Part shown: piece by piece, positions 13,545 through 14,130 of the stretch
Layout: the number at the start of each line of letters is the position of its first letter
How positions within the stretch are numbered: position 1 is the first letter of the stretch
Assembly (NCBI GenBank): GCA_964531285.1
Contig: CAZHDI010000087.1
Location: 1-14,130, forward strand
Direction of reading: 5' to 3'
Origin: CAZHDI01 sp964531285
GTDB lineage: Bacteria; Pseudomonadota; Alphaproteobacteria; JAJFIK01
DNA: 14,130 nucleotides
The notes under the pieces: model-generated
Databases searched by the model: none
The model's input: the letters and a program-made list of their open reading frames with translations, nothing else
Told to the model about the DNA's origin: nothing
Made by a program: the position numbers and the translations under genes

Positions 13545-14008
13545 GTATGGCGGCGGGCGAGGCGATGCTGGGCGGGCACTATGTCGGGCAGGTGCATATC
13601 CTGCCGGTGCGCATCTATTACGAGGACACCGACTTTTCCGGCATGGTCTATCACGCCAATTATCTGCGCTATTTCGAACGGGGCCGCAGCGATGCTCTGC
13701 GCCTTGCCGGTGTCCACCATGCCGCGCTTTGGGAGCGCGAGGAGTCTTTAGCGTTCACGGTTCAGCGGATGGATATCGAGTTCATTCAGCCCGGGCGCAT
13801 CGACGATCTCCTGGAAGTGCGCACCGTATTCCTGAAAACCAGCGGTGCGCGGGTCAAAGCCCGCCAGGCGATCCTGCGCGATGAACAGGAAATCGCCCGG
13901 GCGCGTGTCTTCGCCGCCTGCATCAATCACGAGGGCCGTCCGCGCCGGGTCCCCGCCGAGATGGCCGCGGCCATGGCACCCTATATGATCGACGACGACG
14001 GGTTCTGA
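13541..14008 (+). CDS. ybgC: Tol-Pal-associated acyl-CoA thioesterase YbgC
   Basis: YbgC is a hotdog-fold (4HBT) acyl-CoA thioesterase encoded at the head of tol-pal clusters and linked to envelope and phospholipid metabolism. The 155-residue protein has the active-site block YYEDTDFSGMVYHANYLRYF (26-45). Asp31 and His38 correspond to Asp18 and His25 of the E. coli enzyme. The chosen ATG at 13541 overlaps the ruvB stop and has GAGG 7-8 bases upstream. Other in-frame ATGs at 13547 and 13565 are possible, and the first 15 residues are not conserved. In most alphaproteobacteria tolQ would come next, but the window ends in low-complexity sequence. Confidence 0.94.
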   Translation: MSMAAGEAMLGGHYVGQVHILPVRIYYEDTDFSGMVYHANYLRYFERGRSDALRLAGVHHAALWEREESLAFTVQRMDIEFIQPGRIDDLLEVRTVFLKTSGARVKARQAILRDEQEIARARVFAACINHEGRPRRVPAEMAAAMAPYMIDDDGF

Positions 14009-14130
14009 GAGCCCTTTTGGACATAGGGCATCACCGGCCCGCGCCCCCGCCCCCCCACCCCAAAGGGTTCCCACCTGGCGGGGGTGGGGGGGGGGGGGGG
14101 GGGGGGCGGCCCGCGGGGGGGGGGCCGGCG
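14009..14130. other. Low-complexity C/G contig end, probably part artefact
   Basis: After ybgC the sequence degenerates into C-runs and G-runs: 21 G in a row at 14086-14106 and 10 G at 14115-14124. CCCCCCCACCCC (14050-14061) is a perfect inverted copy of GGGGTGGGGGGG (14081-14092). Nothing coding is visible. The pattern suits a poly-G sequencing artefact or a fold-back read at a contig end. Confidence 0.75.

Overview
The window looks like an ordinary stretch of a high-GC alphaproteobacterial chromosome. Support for this comes from the gene set (yebC-ruvC-ruvA, ruvB-ybgC, nrdA, an SRAP-domain gene and ynfA), from protein sequences typical of that class, and from an intergenic element at 1666-1769 that resembles the abundant hairpin repeats of Rhizobiales-like genomes (recalled, not searched). 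I cannot fix the genus. I see no phage, transposase, CRISPR, rRNA or tRNA, and no strong candidate for an undescribed multi-gene system. The more interesting points are regulatory and structural.

Layout. 1-428 (-): 5' part of a ribonucleotide reductase large subunit gene (nrdA-type), running off the left edge. 429-927: a 499-bp gene-free region with a good minus-strand promoter for nrdA and four NrdR-box-like palindromes, one overlapping the -10. 928-1668 (+): SRAP/YedK abasic-site shielding protein ending in a sliding-clamp-like peptide. 1666-1769: nested inverted-repeat element. 1789-2118 (+): YnfA-family membrane protein. 2119-3132 (-): APH-fold phosphotransferase. 3244-3699 (+): exported FKBP prolyl isomerase with a strong terminator. 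3946-5517 (+): acyl-CoA ligase. 5523-7380 (-): yebC-ruvC-ruvA, joined by 4-bp start/stop overlaps. 7554-10032 (+): POT-family peptide transporter and a small unknown membrane protein. 10022-12332 (-): ABC-2 exporter operon (ATPase plus two permeases). 12480-14008 (+): ruvB-ybgC, which would normally lead into tolQ. 14009-14130: a C/G-homopolymer contig end that is probably partly artefact.

How the genes relate. RuvA, RuvB and RuvC form the Holliday-junction branch-migration and resolution machine. SRAP protects abasic sites at replication forks, and NrdA supplies dNTPs, so the window is rich in DNA replication and repair genes. The usual contiguous order yebC-ruvC-ruvA-ruvB-ybgC is broken here. 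The first three genes are on the minus strand and ruvB-ybgC is on the plus strand about 5 kb away. Inverting roughly 5.52-12.4 kb on paper restores the usual order exactly, so a past inversion is the simplest reading. The transporter genes between the two halves are not obviously related to recombination.
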